Assembly: GCF_000281715.2 (NCBI RefSeq) | Contig: NZ_CP124576.1 | Span: forward strand, 4,409,501-4,473,500 | Direction: 5' to 3' | Length of the DNA stretch: 64,000 bases | Origin: Sphingobium sp. AP49 | GTDB lineage: Bacteria; Pseudomonadota; Alphaproteobacteria; Sphingomonadales; Sphingomonadaceae | Shown here: piece after piece, positions 8,145-16,808 of the stretch | How the letters are laid out: every line of letters begins with the position of its first letter | Numbering within the stretch: position 1 is the stretch's first letter | Made by a program: the position numbers and the translations under genes | Notes under the pieces: model-generated | Told to the model about the DNA's origin: nothing | Databases searched by the model: none | What the model saw: only the letters and a program-made list of their open reading frames with translations

Positions 8145-8978
8145 ATGAGCGACATTTTGGGCTATAAGGGCAAGCGCGTGATCGTGAGCGGCTGCTTCTC
8201 CGGCATGGGGGAGGCAACCGCCAAGCTGCTGCTGGAGCTGGGCGCCGAGGTTCATGGCCTGGACTTCAAGGACAGCAGCCTGCCGCTCGCCTCCTTCACC
8301 AATGTCGACCTGCGCGATCCCGCCTCGATCGAGGCGGCGGTGGCCGGTATCGGCGGCAAGGTCGATGCGCTGTTCAACTGCGCCGGCCTGCCCCAGTCCT
8401 TCCCGCCGCTCGACGTCATGAAGGTGAACTTCATCGGCCTGCGCCACCTGACCGAACAGGTATTGCCGCTGATGGGGCCGGGCGGCGCGATCGCCAGCAT
8501 CGCCTCCACCGGCGGGCTGGGCTGGAGCCGCCGCATCCCGACCAACATGGAATTCGTCACCACCAAGGGCTATGACGCCGCCGTCGCCTGGTGCGAGGCG
8601 CATCTGGATGATGTGGTCAAGGAAGGCTACAGCTTCTCCAAGGAGAATGTGATCGTCTGGACCCAGTTCATGGGCGCGCATCTCATCAAGAAGGGCATTC
8701 GCATCAACTGCACCCTGCCCTCGCCCACCCAGACGCCGATGATGGCGACGTTCGAGGCCGCGTCGGGCAAGGATGTGGTCGCCGCCGCCGCCGAACCGAT
8801 GGGCCGCTATTCCACCCCGGCCGAACAGGCGAGCGGCATCGTGCTGCTGAACAGCGACCTTGCCTCGATCGTCAATGGCGTGGTCTTCCCGGTCGATGGT
8901 GGCTTCATGGGCGGCGTCGCCACCGGCCAGGTGGACCTGAGCGTCATGATGCGGCGTTCGGCGCCCGCCGAGGCCTGA
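8145..8978 (+). CDS. Short-chain dehydrogenase/reductase, 3-alpha-HSD / coniferyl-alcohol-dehydrogenase type
   Basis: A 277-residue SDR. The nucleotide-binding motif is an unusual GCFSGMG near residue 16. The active site is YSFSK with a long insertion before it, and the C-terminal PVDGG is typical. This layout resembles the 3-alpha-hydroxysteroid and coniferyl-alcohol dehydrogenase subgroup rather than classical FabG-like SDRs. The start has AGGAGAG seven bases upstream. It sits between the ferredoxin and the fused acyl-CoA dehydrogenase in a plus-strand operon and probably oxidises the hydroxyl made by the P450 or a later beta-oxidation hydroxyl. Confidence 0.88.
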   Translation: MSDILGYKGKRVIVSGCFSGMGEATAKLLLELGAEVHGLDFKDSSLPLASFTNVDLRDPASIEAAVAGIGGKVDALFNCAGLPQSFPPLDVMKVNFIGLRHLTEQVLPLMGPGGAIASIASTGGLGWSRRIPTNMEFVTTKGYDAAVAWCEAHLDDVVKEGYSFSKENVIVWTQFMGAHLIKKGIRINCTLPSPTQTPMMATFEAASGKDVVAAAAEPMGRYSTPAEQASGIVLLNSDLASIVNGVVFPVDGGFMGGVATGQVDLSVMMRRSAPAEA

Positions 8979-8983
8979 CCCCG

Positions 8984-11194
8984 ATGAATTTCGACCTGAC
9001 CGACGATCAGGAGATGATGCGCGACATGTTCGCGCGCTTCCTGGACGAACATAGCAGCATGGCGCGGGTCCGCGCCGCCGGGCCGACCGGCTTCGACCCC
9101 GCCCTGTGGCAGGGGCTGGCGGAGCTGGGCGCGCTGTCGATCCGCGTACCCGAAGAGGCCGGCGGCCTTGGCCTTGGCCTGTTCGACGCGACCATCCTGA
9201 TGGAGGAAGCGGGCCGGACGCTGGCATCGGGACCGCTGGCCGAGGCGCTGGTGACGGCGCGGCTGCTGGCACAGCTGGGTGGTGAGTCAACGGCTGACCT
9301 GCTCGGCCGGGTTTTGGTGGGCGATACGGTCGCCAGCTTCGCCTTCGAGGATGTGGCGGACACGCCCGTCCAGTGGATCGGCGGCGGTCTGGTCGCCGAA
9401 GCGGTGATCGCCCGGTCCGGTGACGACATCATCCTCGTCACCGTGCCGGCAGAGGCGCGCCAGGCGGAGGACAATCTGGCCTCCACCCCGATCGCCGAGA
9501 TCAACCTGTCGGCGCATCAGCATATCATTTTGGCATCGGGTGCCGCGGCGCTGGCGACTTTCGCTGCCGGGATCGAGGAATGGAAGCTGCTGATCGCCGC
9601 CGGTCTGGCCGGCATCGGCCGCGAGGCGCTGAAGCTCGCCGCCGCCTATGCCTGCGAACGCAAGCAGTTCGACCAATATATCGGCCAGTTCCAGGCCATT
9701 TCCCATCCGCTGGCCGACATTCTCTGTGAGATCGACGGCGGCAAGTTCCTGGTGTGGAAGGCGATCCGCGATCTGGCCGATGGTGCGCCCGAAGCAGGCG
9801 GTGCAATCTCTATCGCCGCCTGGTGGAACGCGCAGAGCGCGGCCAAGGCGGTGGCGCAATCGCTCCACACCTTCGGCGGCTATGGCCTCACCACCGAATA
9901 TGACATCTTCCTCTATAATCTGCGCGCCAAGGCCTGGCCGCTGGTCGGTGGCGATCCGCAGCGCTGGCTCGACGAGGCCGGGCGCCGGCTCTACGCCGAT
10001 GAGGCCGCCGCCCTGCCCGATGCCGGGCCGATGCCGGTCGATTTCGACCTGGGCGAGGCGGCGCAGGCGATCAAGGACGAGATCAACGCCTTCTTCGCGG
10101 CCAATGTGACGCCGGAGATGCGGGCGACCTTCCACTATAGCTGGGAGGGCTATAACCCCGAACTCAACCGCAAGCTGGCGGCGCAGAATCTCCTTTATCT
10201 CGGCCTGCCCAAGGATGTCGGCGGCCGGGGCCTGTCCGCCTATGAGAAGACGGCGGCGATGGATGCGTTCGAGGAGCAGGGCTATAACAACCCCGCTGCC
10301 AATGTGACGCAGATGGTGTCGCTCATCATCCACCGCTTCGGCACGGACGAGCTGAAGCAGGCGGTGCTGCCGGAAATCATGCGCGGTGAGGTGATCTGCT
10401 CGCTCGGCTATTCCGAACCGGGCTCGGGCTCCGACGTGTTCGCCGCGCAATGCCGCGCGACGCAGGAAGCCGACGGCAGCTGGCGGATCGACGGCACCAA
10501 GATGTTCACGTCCGGTGCCAACCTGTCCACCTATGTGCTGATGCTCTGTCGCACCAACCCGGATGTGGCCAAGCACAAGGGGCTCACCATGTTCATCGTG
10601 CCGCTGAAGGCCGATGGCGTGACGGTGCAGCCGGTCCACACCTTCCAGGACGAGCGCACCAACATCACCTTCTATGATGGCGTGCGCATCCCCGACAGCT
10701 GGCGGCTGGGCGAGATTGACGGCGGCGTGCGCACCATGAGCGCCAGCCTGGAGCTGGAACATGGCGGCGGCTTCGCCAAATATCAGCGCAAGATGCTGCA
10801 GGCCGGCGAAGCGCTGTGCCGGGACGTTATCCACAGGGGCAAGCCGCTGATCGAGGATGGCGGCGCACAGGCGCGGCTGGCCCGTACCGCTGCCAATCTG
10901 TGGGCGTCGGAACTCATCGCGTTCCGCGCGCAGTGGGTGAGCATGGAGAACAAGCCAAACCTCGCTTATGGCCCGATGGCCAAGATGTTCAGTTCGGAGA
11001 AGTTCCTGACCGACGCGCGCGACCTGCTCGATCTTACCGCCCCGGCCTCGCTCTCCAAGCGCAAGGGGCCGGCGGAGGAGATCAACATGTTCTATCGCCA
11101 CGCCCAGGGGGCAACCATCTATGGCGGCACCAGCGAAGTCCATCGCAGCATGATCGCGGAAAAGGGCCTGGGCCTGCCGCGTACCCGCGCCTGA
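8984..11194 (+). CDS. Fused double acyl-CoA dehydrogenase (beta-like plus alpha-like halves)
   Basis: A 736-residue protein made of two complete dehydrogenase units. The N-terminal half (about 1-345) has NFDLTDDQEMMRD, GGLGLG, RKQFDQYIGQFQAISH and FGGYGLTTEYD, but no clear FAD-binding SEPGSGSD. The C-terminal half (about 350-736) has YSEPGSGSD near 475 and the C-terminal IYGGTSEVHRSMIAEKGLGLPR region in good condition. Typical family members are 380 residues, so this joins the two subunits of the heteromeric steroid-type dehydrogenases in one chain, as in the long FadE34-type proteins of actinobacteria. It lies in an operon with an enoyl-CoA hydratase gene 10 bases downstream. Confidence 0.93.
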   Translation: MNFDLTDDQEMMRDMFARFLDEHSSMARVRAAGPTGFDPALWQGLAELGALSIRVPEEAGGLGLGLFDATILMEEAGRTLASGPLAEALVTARLLAQLGGESTADLLGRVLVGDTVASFAFEDVADTPVQWIGGGLVAEAVIARSGDDIILVTVPAEARQAEDNLASTPIAEINLSAHQHIILASGAAALATFAAGIEEWKLLIAAGLAGIGREALKLAAAYACERKQFDQYIGQFQAISHPLADILCEIDGGKFLVWKAIRDLADGAPEAGGAISIAAWWNAQSAAKAVAQSLHTFGGYGLTTEYDIFLYNLRAKAWPLVGGDPQRWLDEAGRRLYADEAAALPDAGPMPVDFDLGEAAQAIKDEINAFFAANVTPEMRATFHYSWEGYNPELNRKLAAQNLLYLGLPKDVGGRGLSAYEKTAAMDAFEEQGYNNPAANVTQMVSLIIHRFGTDELKQAVLPEIMRGEVICSLGYSEPGSGSDVFAAQCRATQEADGSWRIDGTKMFTSGANLSTYVLMLCRTNPDVAKHKGLTMFIVPLKADGVTVQPVHTFQDERTNITFYDGVRIPDSWRLGEIDGGVRTMSASLELEHGGGFAKYQRKMLQAGEALCRDVIHRGKPLIEDGGAQARLARTAANLWASELIAFRAQWVSMENKPNLAYGPMAKMFSSEKFLTDARDLLDLTAPASLSKRKGPAEEINMFYRHAQGATIYGGTSEVHRSMIAEKGLGLPRTRA
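10827..10835 (+). other. Perfect DnaA box inside fused dehydrogenase gene
   Basis: TTATCCACA, identical to the consensus DnaA box, occurs in coding sequence 1.2 kb before the intergenic box cluster at 12.03 kb. Alone it could be chance; it is listed because of the clusters nearby. Confidence 0.4.
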
Positions 11195-11204
11195 GGAAGA
11201 TCGC

Positions 11205-12011
11205 ATGACGGACGACGCGCCCCATCTGCTGACCGACGTTCAGGATGGCATATTGATTGCCACGCTGAACCGGCCGGACAAGCTCAATGCCCTGTCGGCG
11301 GAGACGATGGCGCTGTTCGAGGCGGCGTTGATCCGCTTTCGCGACACGCCGGACCTGAAGGTAATGCTGATCCGCTCGACCGGCCGCTATTTCTGTTCCG
11401 GCGCGGACATGAAGAGCGGTGGGTCGCCCAGGGAATATCCCCGCACGCCCAGCGGTATCCGCGAAAATCACCGGCTCCAGCTCAACGGGATGCAGCGCAT
11501 CTATGACGAGATGGAGCATGTGGAAAAGCCGATCGTCTGCGCCATCCACGCCACCTGCGTCGGCGGCGGGCTGGAAATGGCGCTGTCCTGCGATTTCCGC
11601 CTGGCGGCCAAGTCGGCGGCCTTCTCTTTCCCCGAAGGGCTGTTCGGCGTGCTGCCGGCGTCCAACGGGGTCAGCCGCCTGACCCGCATCTGCGGCCCCC
11701 ACTGGGCGCGCTGGCTGATCATGGGCAACCAGAAGGCCGATGCCGACCGCGCGCTGATCATGGGGCTGGTCCATGACGTGATGCCCGACGAAGGGTTCGA
11801 GGATGCGGCGCTGGCCTTCTGCCGGCACCTCACCAAGCAGAATGGCGAGCAGATGGGCGCCGCCAAGATCGCGATCGAGCTGGCGGCCGAGGTCGGCCCG
11901 TCCATGGGCCGCCATGTCGAGCGCATGGCCAACAGCGCGCTGATGCTGAACCCCGCCTATCTGGAGGGGATGGAGCGCTATCTGAAGGGCATTGGCGGCA
12001 AGAAGGATTGA
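11205..12011 (+). CDS. Enoyl-CoA hydratase/isomerase family protein
   Basis: A 268-residue crotonase-fold protein. ATLNRPDKLNAL at the N-terminus, the oxyanion-hole segment FCSGADMKSG and the second loop VGGGLEMALSCDFRLAA are all present. It follows the fused acyl-CoA dehydrogenase by 10 bases, with GAGGAAGATCGC before the ATG, so the pair would give consecutive dehydrogenation and hydration of an acyl-CoA side chain. The substrate cannot be read from the sequence. It is the last gene of the plus-strand operon and meets the TetR gene tail to tail. Confidence 0.92.
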   Translation: MTDDAPHLLTDVQDGILIATLNRPDKLNALSAETMALFEAALIRFRDTPDLKVMLIRSTGRYFCSGADMKSGGSPREYPRTPSGIRENHRLQLNGMQRIYDEMEHVEKPIVCAIHATCVGGGLEMALSCDFRLAAKSAAFSFPEGLFGVLPASNGVSRLTRICGPHWARWLIMGNQKADADRALIMGLVHDVMPDEGFEDAALAFCRHLTKQNGEQMGAAKIAIELAAEVGPSMGRHVERMANSALMLNPAYLEGMERYLKGIGGKKD

Positions 12012-12033
12012 TATCCTTCATCTGCCCACAGAC

Positions 12034-12106
12034 TTATCCACAGCTTTTCCCACAGATGCCTGTTGGACTGGCTGTGGATAACTTGCGTTGATAAACCTGT
12101 GGATAA
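12034..12106. other. Intergenic cluster of three perfect DnaA boxes
   Basis: Between two convergent genes there are TTATCCACA at 12034-12042 and its complement TGTGGATAA at 12073-12081 and 12098-12106, plus a weaker TTTCCCACA. The first two also form an inverted repeat (TTATCCACAG and CTGTGGATAA, 30 bases apart) that could fold as a transcript hairpin, so a terminator role is an alternative. Confidence 0.6.
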
Positions 12107-12110
12107 GGTT

Positions 12111-12860
12111 TCAGGCGCGCGCGTCGCGCAGCATCGCGCGATAATCGCGGATGCCCAATTCCATCAGCCGCGCCTCGGCCCGCAGCAAATGGGTGCGCGC
12201 CAGCGGATGGGGGGAATGGAGGATATTCTGCAGCGCCATGTCCGTCGTGACAGTGACAACACGCTCCAGCCCGGTCATCAGCGCAGTACCCATGCTGAAC
12301 ACCGGCGATCCGGCCGCCTCGGTGCCGCCATCCATCTGGTCGACCAGCAGCCGCATCACCGGCTGGGCGGCATGGACGCGATGCAGCATCATCCGCTCAT
12401 TCTGGCGATCGGCCATATTGTTGCGCAGATGGAGCAGGCGCGAATGCTTGACCCAGAAGCCATGATAGGCGGTGACGAAGGCAAGCGCCTTCTCGCCCAG
12501 TTCCTCCTCGGTCCACCTGGTCCGCAGCAGGCCGACATATTCGGCCTCCGCCGTCGCCATCACCGGGTCCAGCACAGCAAGCAGCAATTCGGTGAGGTCG
12601 GAAAAATAATTATAGAGCGACGTCATGCCGAGCGAGGCCTGGCGCGCGACTGCGCTGAGCGACAGCTCGACATCGACCGGCCCGGCCAGCAATTCATTAG
12701 TCGCCGCCAGAATGCGTTCGCGCGTGTCGCGCCCCTTGCGACCCAGGCGCTGGCCATTGAGGTTATGGCTGAGCGTCTTGGGCGGCGTAGCCAGCTTGGC
12801 CTTTCCCCGCCCCTTGGGTTCCGACGGCCCTTCCGCCGCGATCGATGCCTTTGCCGTCAA
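12111..12860 (-). CDS. TetR/AcrR family transcriptional regulator
   Basis: A 249-residue regulator. The helix-turn-helix region is at about residues 45-95 (RERILAATNEL, then SAVARQASLGMTSLYNYFSD), followed by a long ligand-binding domain. It apparently starts with TTG at 12860, preceded by AGGACGGG; no ATG is available before the DNA-binding domain. The N-terminal 40 residues are basic and of low complexity. It lies 31 bases downstream of the aldehyde dehydrogenase gene on the same strand and may share its transcript. Its targets are unknown; the adjacent dehydrogenase and the convergent fused-dehydrogenase operon are candidates. Confidence 0.88.
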   Translation of the reverse strand: MTAKASIAAEGPSEPKGRGKAKLATPPKTLSHNLNGQRLGRKGRDTRERILAATNELLAGPVDVELSLSAVARQASLGMTSLYNYFSDLTELLLAVLDPVMATAEAEYVGLLRTRWTEEELGEKALAFVTAYHGFWVKHSRLLHLRNNMADRQNERMMLHRVHAAQPVMRLLVDQMDGGTEAAGSPVFSMGTALMTGLERVVTVTTDMALQNILHSPHPLARTHLLRAEARLMELGIRDYRAMLRDARA

Positions 12861-12891
12861 AACCCGTCCTATCCATATCCTGTCGCGCGGC

Positions 12892-14361
12892 TCAGGCGGC
12901 GCGCCAGGCGATCAGCTTGGTCTCCAGGAACTCCTCGATCCCTTCGAGGCCCCATTCGCGGCCTACACCACTGGCCTTGTAACCACCGAAAGGCAAGTCG
13001 CCGGCGATGCACATGCCGCCATTGACGCTGATCGATCCGCTGCGGATCTGCTTGGCGACGTTGATCGCCCGGTCAAGATTGCCCGAGCTGACGCCGCCCG
13101 ACAGGCCATAGCTGCTTTCATTGGCGATGCGCACGGCATCGGCGTCATCCTCAAACGGGATCACCACCAGCACCGGTCCGAAAATCTCTTCCTGCGCGAT
13201 GCGCATGTCGTTGGTGACATCGGCGAAGCAGGTCGGCTCGACGAAATAGCCGCCGCCCTTGTCCGGCCGCGCCTTGCCGCCGGCTAGCAGGGTCGCGCCC
13301 TCGGCCTGGCCGATATCGACATAGGACAGCACCCGATCCATCTGCCGCTTCGAGATGACCGGCCCCATGATATGCTGGGGATTGTCGAAATCGCCCCAAT
13401 TGTCGCCGAAGCTGGCATAGGCATGCTTGAGGATCGCCTTCGCTTCCTCATAGCGGCTGCGCGGCACCAGCAGACGGGAATGGACGGCGCAACCCTGGCC
13501 GGCATGGAAGACCAGCATGGTCTGGGCGACGTCCATCGCGAAATTGGCGGAATCGTCGAGCACGATCTTGGCCGACTTGCCGCCCAGTTCCAGGAAGACG
13601 CGCTTCAGCGTGGCGGCGCCCTGTTCCATGATGCGCTTGCCGACGCCGGTCGATCCGGTGAAGGAAATGAGGTCGACGCGCGGATCGGTGACCAGCATCT
13701 CGCCGGCCAGCGCCGGATCGCTGCCGAACACGACATTGATGACGCCGGCGGGGAAGCCCGCCTCCGCCGCCAATTCGCCGAAGATCGCGCCCATGCCCGG
13801 CGTGTTGGGCGCGGGCTTCAGAATGACGGTGCAGCCGGCCAGCAGCGCGGCCACGACCTTGCCGACATTCACATAGAGCGGGACGTTCCAGGGAGTGATC
13901 GCCGCGACCACGCCAATCGGTTCATAGACCGCCTTGCGCAGGCTTTCGAAGCCATAGCCGGTGCGGCCGCCATAATCCTTTTCCCATTTGAGCTGGGGGA
14001 AGACGGCCAGATAATCGTCCCAGCCGTCGAGCGCCATGTCGACATGGGCACGGCCGACTGCGCCCATCGCGGCACCGGCCTCATGACGGGCCAGATCCGA
14101 CAGCCGTTCCTTGTTCGCCTGGAACAGGTCGCGCAGCTTCGTCACCAGCGCCACGCGCAGATCGACATTGGTCGACCAGTCGGTTTCATCGAAGGCGCGG
14201 CGGGCGGCGACGATCGCGGCCTCGACATCCGCGGGCGAGGCATCGGCGGCGATGCCGACCGGTTCGCCGGTCCAGGGGCCGATCACCTCAAAGGTCTTGC
14301 CGCCTTCGGCATCGCGCAATGCGCCGTCGATATAGAGCTTGGCTTCGGGAAGAGTGGCCAT
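12892..14361 (-). CDS. NAD(P)-dependent aldehyde dehydrogenase
   Basis: A 489-residue ALDH superfamily enzyme of normal length. Visible features are TPWNVPLYVN, FTGSTGVGKRI, the general-base Glu in LELGGKSAKI and the nucleophile Cys in HAGQGCAVHSR. The AGQGC form differs from the NSGQTC of the two other ALDHs in the window, so it is not a recent duplicate. AGGAAGG lies before the ATG at 14361. It oxidises an aldehyde to the acid, which the acyl-CoA ligases nearby could then activate. DnaA-box clusters lie just upstream of its start and beyond the TetR gene downstream. Confidence 0.95.
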   Translation of the reverse strand: MATLPEAKLYIDGALRDAEGGKTFEVIGPWTGEPVGIAADASPADVEAAIVAARRAFDETDWSTNVDLRVALVTKLRDLFQANKERLSDLARHEAGAAMGAVGRAHVDMALDGWDDYLAVFPQLKWEKDYGGRTGYGFESLRKAVYEPIGVVAAITPWNVPLYVNVGKVVAALLAGCTVILKPAPNTPGMGAIFGELAAEAGFPAGVINVVFGSDPALAGEMLVTDPRVDLISFTGSTGVGKRIMEQGAATLKRVFLELGGKSAKIVLDDSANFAMDVAQTMLVFHAGQGCAVHSRLLVPRSRYEEAKAILKHAYASFGDNWGDFDNPQHIMGPVISKRQMDRVLSYVDIGQAEGATLLAGGKARPDKGGGYFVEPTCFADVTNDMRIAQEEIFGPVLVVIPFEDDADAVRIANESSYGLSGGVSSGNLDRAINVAKQIRSGSISVNGGMCIAGDLPFGGYKASGVGREWGLEGIEEFLETKLIAWRAA

Positions 14362-14372
14362 GATCGCCTTCC

Positions 14373-14416
14373 TGTGGATAACTTCTGTGGATAACTTTTG
14401 TCGACGTTGTGGATAA
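14373..14416. other. Three direct-repeat perfect DnaA boxes
   Basis: TGTGGATAA occurs at 14373-14381, 14386-14394 and 14408-14416, all in the same orientation, in the 64-base gap upstream of the aldehyde dehydrogenase. Because they are direct repeats they cannot form a simple hairpin. They lie where the promoter and leader of the aldehyde dehydrogenase should be. Confidence 0.65.
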
Positions 14417-14425
14417 GTCGCCCGG

Positions 14426-15163
14426 TCAGCGCTTGCGCGCGCTCAAGGCAACCGATCCGATGTGCAAGTCCGCCGGCATGTCGAGCACGGCACGAAAGAC
14501 GTCGGTGACCGAATTATAATGGCTGATGCCGCGCTCGCGCAGATTGAGGCCGACCTTGGCATTTTCCTGGGCGAAGCGGATCGACACATCCATCGGCCAG
14601 CTGCTACCGGTCTTGGTCTCGTCCATCATCATGCCCGCCTGCACCACGGTGACGCGCACGCCTTCGGGCTCCAGCTCGCGCGCCCACATGTCCGACATCA
14701 GTTCCAGCCCCGCCTTGCCGCCGGCATAGAGCCACAGCATCGGCATCTTGAGCGGCACGGATTCGCTGGTGACATTGATGATGTGCCCGCCGCCACGCAG
14801 CAGCGGCAGCGCCTCGCGCGCGCAATAGATTGGGCCGGCGACATTGGTGGCGAGCGAGGCCTGGATCTGCTCGTCGCGTACTTCGGCCAGGGTGAACGGC
14901 TCGTAGATCGCGGCATTGTTGATCAGCACGTCGATCCTGGGGTGACGCTGCGCAATCGCGGCAAAGGCCGCGCGGACGGAATCGGGATTGCCGACATCGC
15001 ATTCGACCGCAAAATGGGGTTCGCCCAGTTCCTGCGCGACCGCCTCGACCTTCGACAGGGTGCGGCCCAGCAGGATGACGGTTTCACCGTCGCGCGCAAA
15101 CCGCCGCGCCAAGGCGCGCCCCAGCCCGTCGCCCGCACCGGTAATGACGATGACCTTGCTCAC
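14426..15163 (-). CDS. Short-chain dehydrogenase/reductase
   Basis: A classical SDR of 245 residues. TGAGDGLGRA binds the cofactor, NNAAIYEP follows, Ser is in NVTSESV and the active site is YAGGK. I chose GTG at 15163 (giving MSKVIVITG) because GGAG lies six bases upstream; an earlier in-frame GTG at 15175 has no such site. It precedes the aldehyde dehydrogenase on the same strand, with a 64-base gap containing DnaA boxes. A hydroxyacyl or steroid-alcohol dehydrogenase role is plausible; the substrate is unknown. Confidence 0.88.
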   Translation of the reverse strand: MSKVIVITGAGDGLGRALARRFARDGETVILLGRTLSKVEAVAQELGEPHFAVECDVGNPDSVRAAFAAIAQRHPRIDVLINNAAIYEPFTLAEVRDEQIQASLATNVAGPIYCAREALPLLRGGGHIINVTSESVPLKMPMLWLYAGGKAGLELMSDMWARELEPEGVRVTVVQAGMMMDETKTGSSWPMDVSIRFAQENAKVGLNLRERGISHYNSVTDVFRAVLDMPADLHIGSVALSARKR

Positions 15164-15214
15164 CTCTCGCTCCACCTGTTCTTGTCCTGTTGGCGTTTAC
15201 TTGCGCATGTCGTC

Positions 15215-15239
15215 TGCGGCGCGGCAAGATGGCGCCGCA
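15215..15239. terminator. Hairpin downstream of EthD-like gene
   Basis: Arms TGCGGCGC and GCGCCGCA pair perfectly around a 9-base loop, 25 bases after the stop of the minus-strand EthD-like gene. No T-run follows, so termination is uncertain. Confidence 0.35.
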
Positions 15240-15263
15240 TCGCGCGCGCGATAGTTGGGAAAT

Positions 15264-16046
15264 TCAGGCCGCCGGCCGGGCGAAATCAGCCGGATAGACG
15301 GACAGGTCGCCATCATAGGCAATGCCGCCGGGCCAGAAGCGGGTACCGCTGACCTTGGCGAAATAATGGACCGTGCGGGCAAAGGAGCCGGCCGAGGAGC
15401 GTGGCTGGAAGGCGACGCCGCTGGGGCTGACGCCCCGGGCGCGGGCGCTGAAATCCTTGACGGTGAAGAGCAGGTCGTCGGTCTGCTGGGCGCAGAAGAC
15501 CAGGTCGCTGCCCGGGCAATAGCGCCGCGGCTCGACCTGGAGCGGCGACAGCCGGCCACGCTTCATCGCCACCTTGCCCGGCACGCGGGTCACTTCGGGG
15601 CCATGCACCGTGTCGTACCAGTGATGATATTCCGCCTCCCGCCCGGCGACAAAATTGGCGAGGATGATCGAGACCCCGGAAAAGGGCTGGTCGGCCTGGT
15701 GATTGGGGCTGGAAACCCAGTCGGAATACATCGCATAGCTGTGGATGCGTTCGCTCTCGTCGCTGTCGTCGATCAGGCCGGAGTCGCGCGCATCGGCCAG
15801 CAGCGGAGAGAGCGCGGGCAGGTCGATCTCCGGCGCCGCATAATCGAACTCATAGACCGACAGGAAACGCCAGGGCTGGGGAATGTCGGGCATGATCTGC
15901 TGCGGCGTCACCTCGTAGCGGTCCGCCGAGCGAAAACCGCGCAGCCGGGCCAGGTCCGCCTGATGCGTGCCGTCGAACCAGCGGGCATAGTCATCCTCGC
16001 GGCCGGCCGCGACATTGTGCAGATGGATGGTGGTATACAGGCTCAT
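15264..16046 (-). CDS. Tandem dimeric alpha/beta-barrel (EthD-like) protein
   Basis: About 260 residues that appear to hold two related ferredoxin-like (EthD/stress-response A/B barrel) units. The first centres on YARWFDGTHQADLARL, the second on YHHWYDTVHGPEVTRVPG, so an internal duplication is likely. The start was set at ATG 16046, where GAGGA lies directly upstream and similarity to the fold begins; the open frame extends further up without a start signal. Function is unknown. EthD-like proteins accompany oxygenase and dehydrogenase clusters. It is divergent from the cupin gene at 16233. Confidence 0.75.
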   Translation of the reverse strand: MSLYTTIHLHNVAAGREDDYARWFDGTHQADLARLRGFRSADRYEVTPQQIMPDIPQPWRFLSVYEFDYAAPEIDLPALSPLLADARDSGLIDDSDESERIHSYAMYSDWVSSPNHQADQPFSGVSIILANFVAGREAEYHHWYDTVHGPEVTRVPGKVAMKRGRLSPLQVEPRRYCPGSDLVFCAQQTDDLLFTVKDFSARARGVSPSGVAFQPRSSAGSFARTVHYFAKVSGTRFWPGGIAYDGDLSVYPADFARPAA

Positions 16047-16232
16047 TCCTCGTCCCCGGCTGCCCGGCCGGCTGGTCCCGGCCCTGTGTGCGGGCGGCAA
16101 TCCAGCATGGATGAGAGGGGGATGCCAGAGCCACCGTCCAATGATCGCCGGGGCATTGACGCGCCCGCGCGAATTGACCCTGTCGGCAGCGCTGCGCATC
16201 CTGCAACGGCAATCATGCCGGAGGGATGCGTG

Positions 16233-16766
16233 ATGACCGAGCCTGCCGCCCCGCCCCGCTTCGCCCTGTTCCGCGCGAAGGACGCGACCGATTTCGAGGC
16301 CAGCGGCCTGATGGAAACGGTGCCACCGACGCCGATCGAGATGGCAGGATCGATCGCCGCGGTCGAGGCGGGCATGCTGGAAGGCACGCGGGTGAAGCTA
16401 CTCTTCGCCATGCCGGGCCTCAGCCTCACCCATGCCTGGTTCCGCAGCGGCTTCCCGCTGCCGCGTCACAGCCATGATGTCGACTGCCTCTATTTCATCC
16501 TGGCGGGATCGCTGCGCATCGGCACGGAAGAGCTGGGCACGGGTGATGGCTTCTTCGTCGGCGCTGGTGTGCCCTATACCTATGTGCCTGGCAGACAGGG
16601 CGTCGAGGTGCTGGAATTTCGCGGATCGAACAGCTTCGACATCAGGATGCTCGCCAACAACCCCGCCTATTGGGATCGAGCGGTGGCGCAGGTCACGGCG
16701 CAGCGAGACCATTGGGCACAGGAGGCACCCCCATCCGGATTGATGTTCGGGAAGGATGGGCGATAG
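16233..16766 (+). CDS. Cupin-domain protein
   Basis: A 177-residue single-domain cupin. The first cupin motif (PRHSHDVDCLYFILAG, residues about 77-92) gives His-x-His-type metal ligands. The second motif follows GDGFFVGAGVPYTYVPG and continues VEVLEFRG. ATG 16233 has GGAGGG eight bases upstream; an upstream ATG at 16215 would overlap that site. It is a single plus-strand gene between minus-strand operons. It could be a small metal-dependent enzyme or a sensor-type binding protein; the substrate is not evident. Confidence 0.8.
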   Translation: MTEPAAPPRFALFRAKDATDFEASGLMETVPPTPIEMAGSIAAVEAGMLEGTRVKLLFAMPGLSLTHAWFRSGFPLPRHSHDVDCLYFILAGSLRIGTEELGTGDGFFVGAGVPYTYVPGRQGVEVLEFRGSNSFDIRMLANNPAYWDRAVAQVTAQRDHWAQEAPPSGLMFGKDGR

Positions 16767-16808
16767 GCCAGCGTTATTTAGGCGACCCGAGCCTGATTAG
16801 AAAACGCG

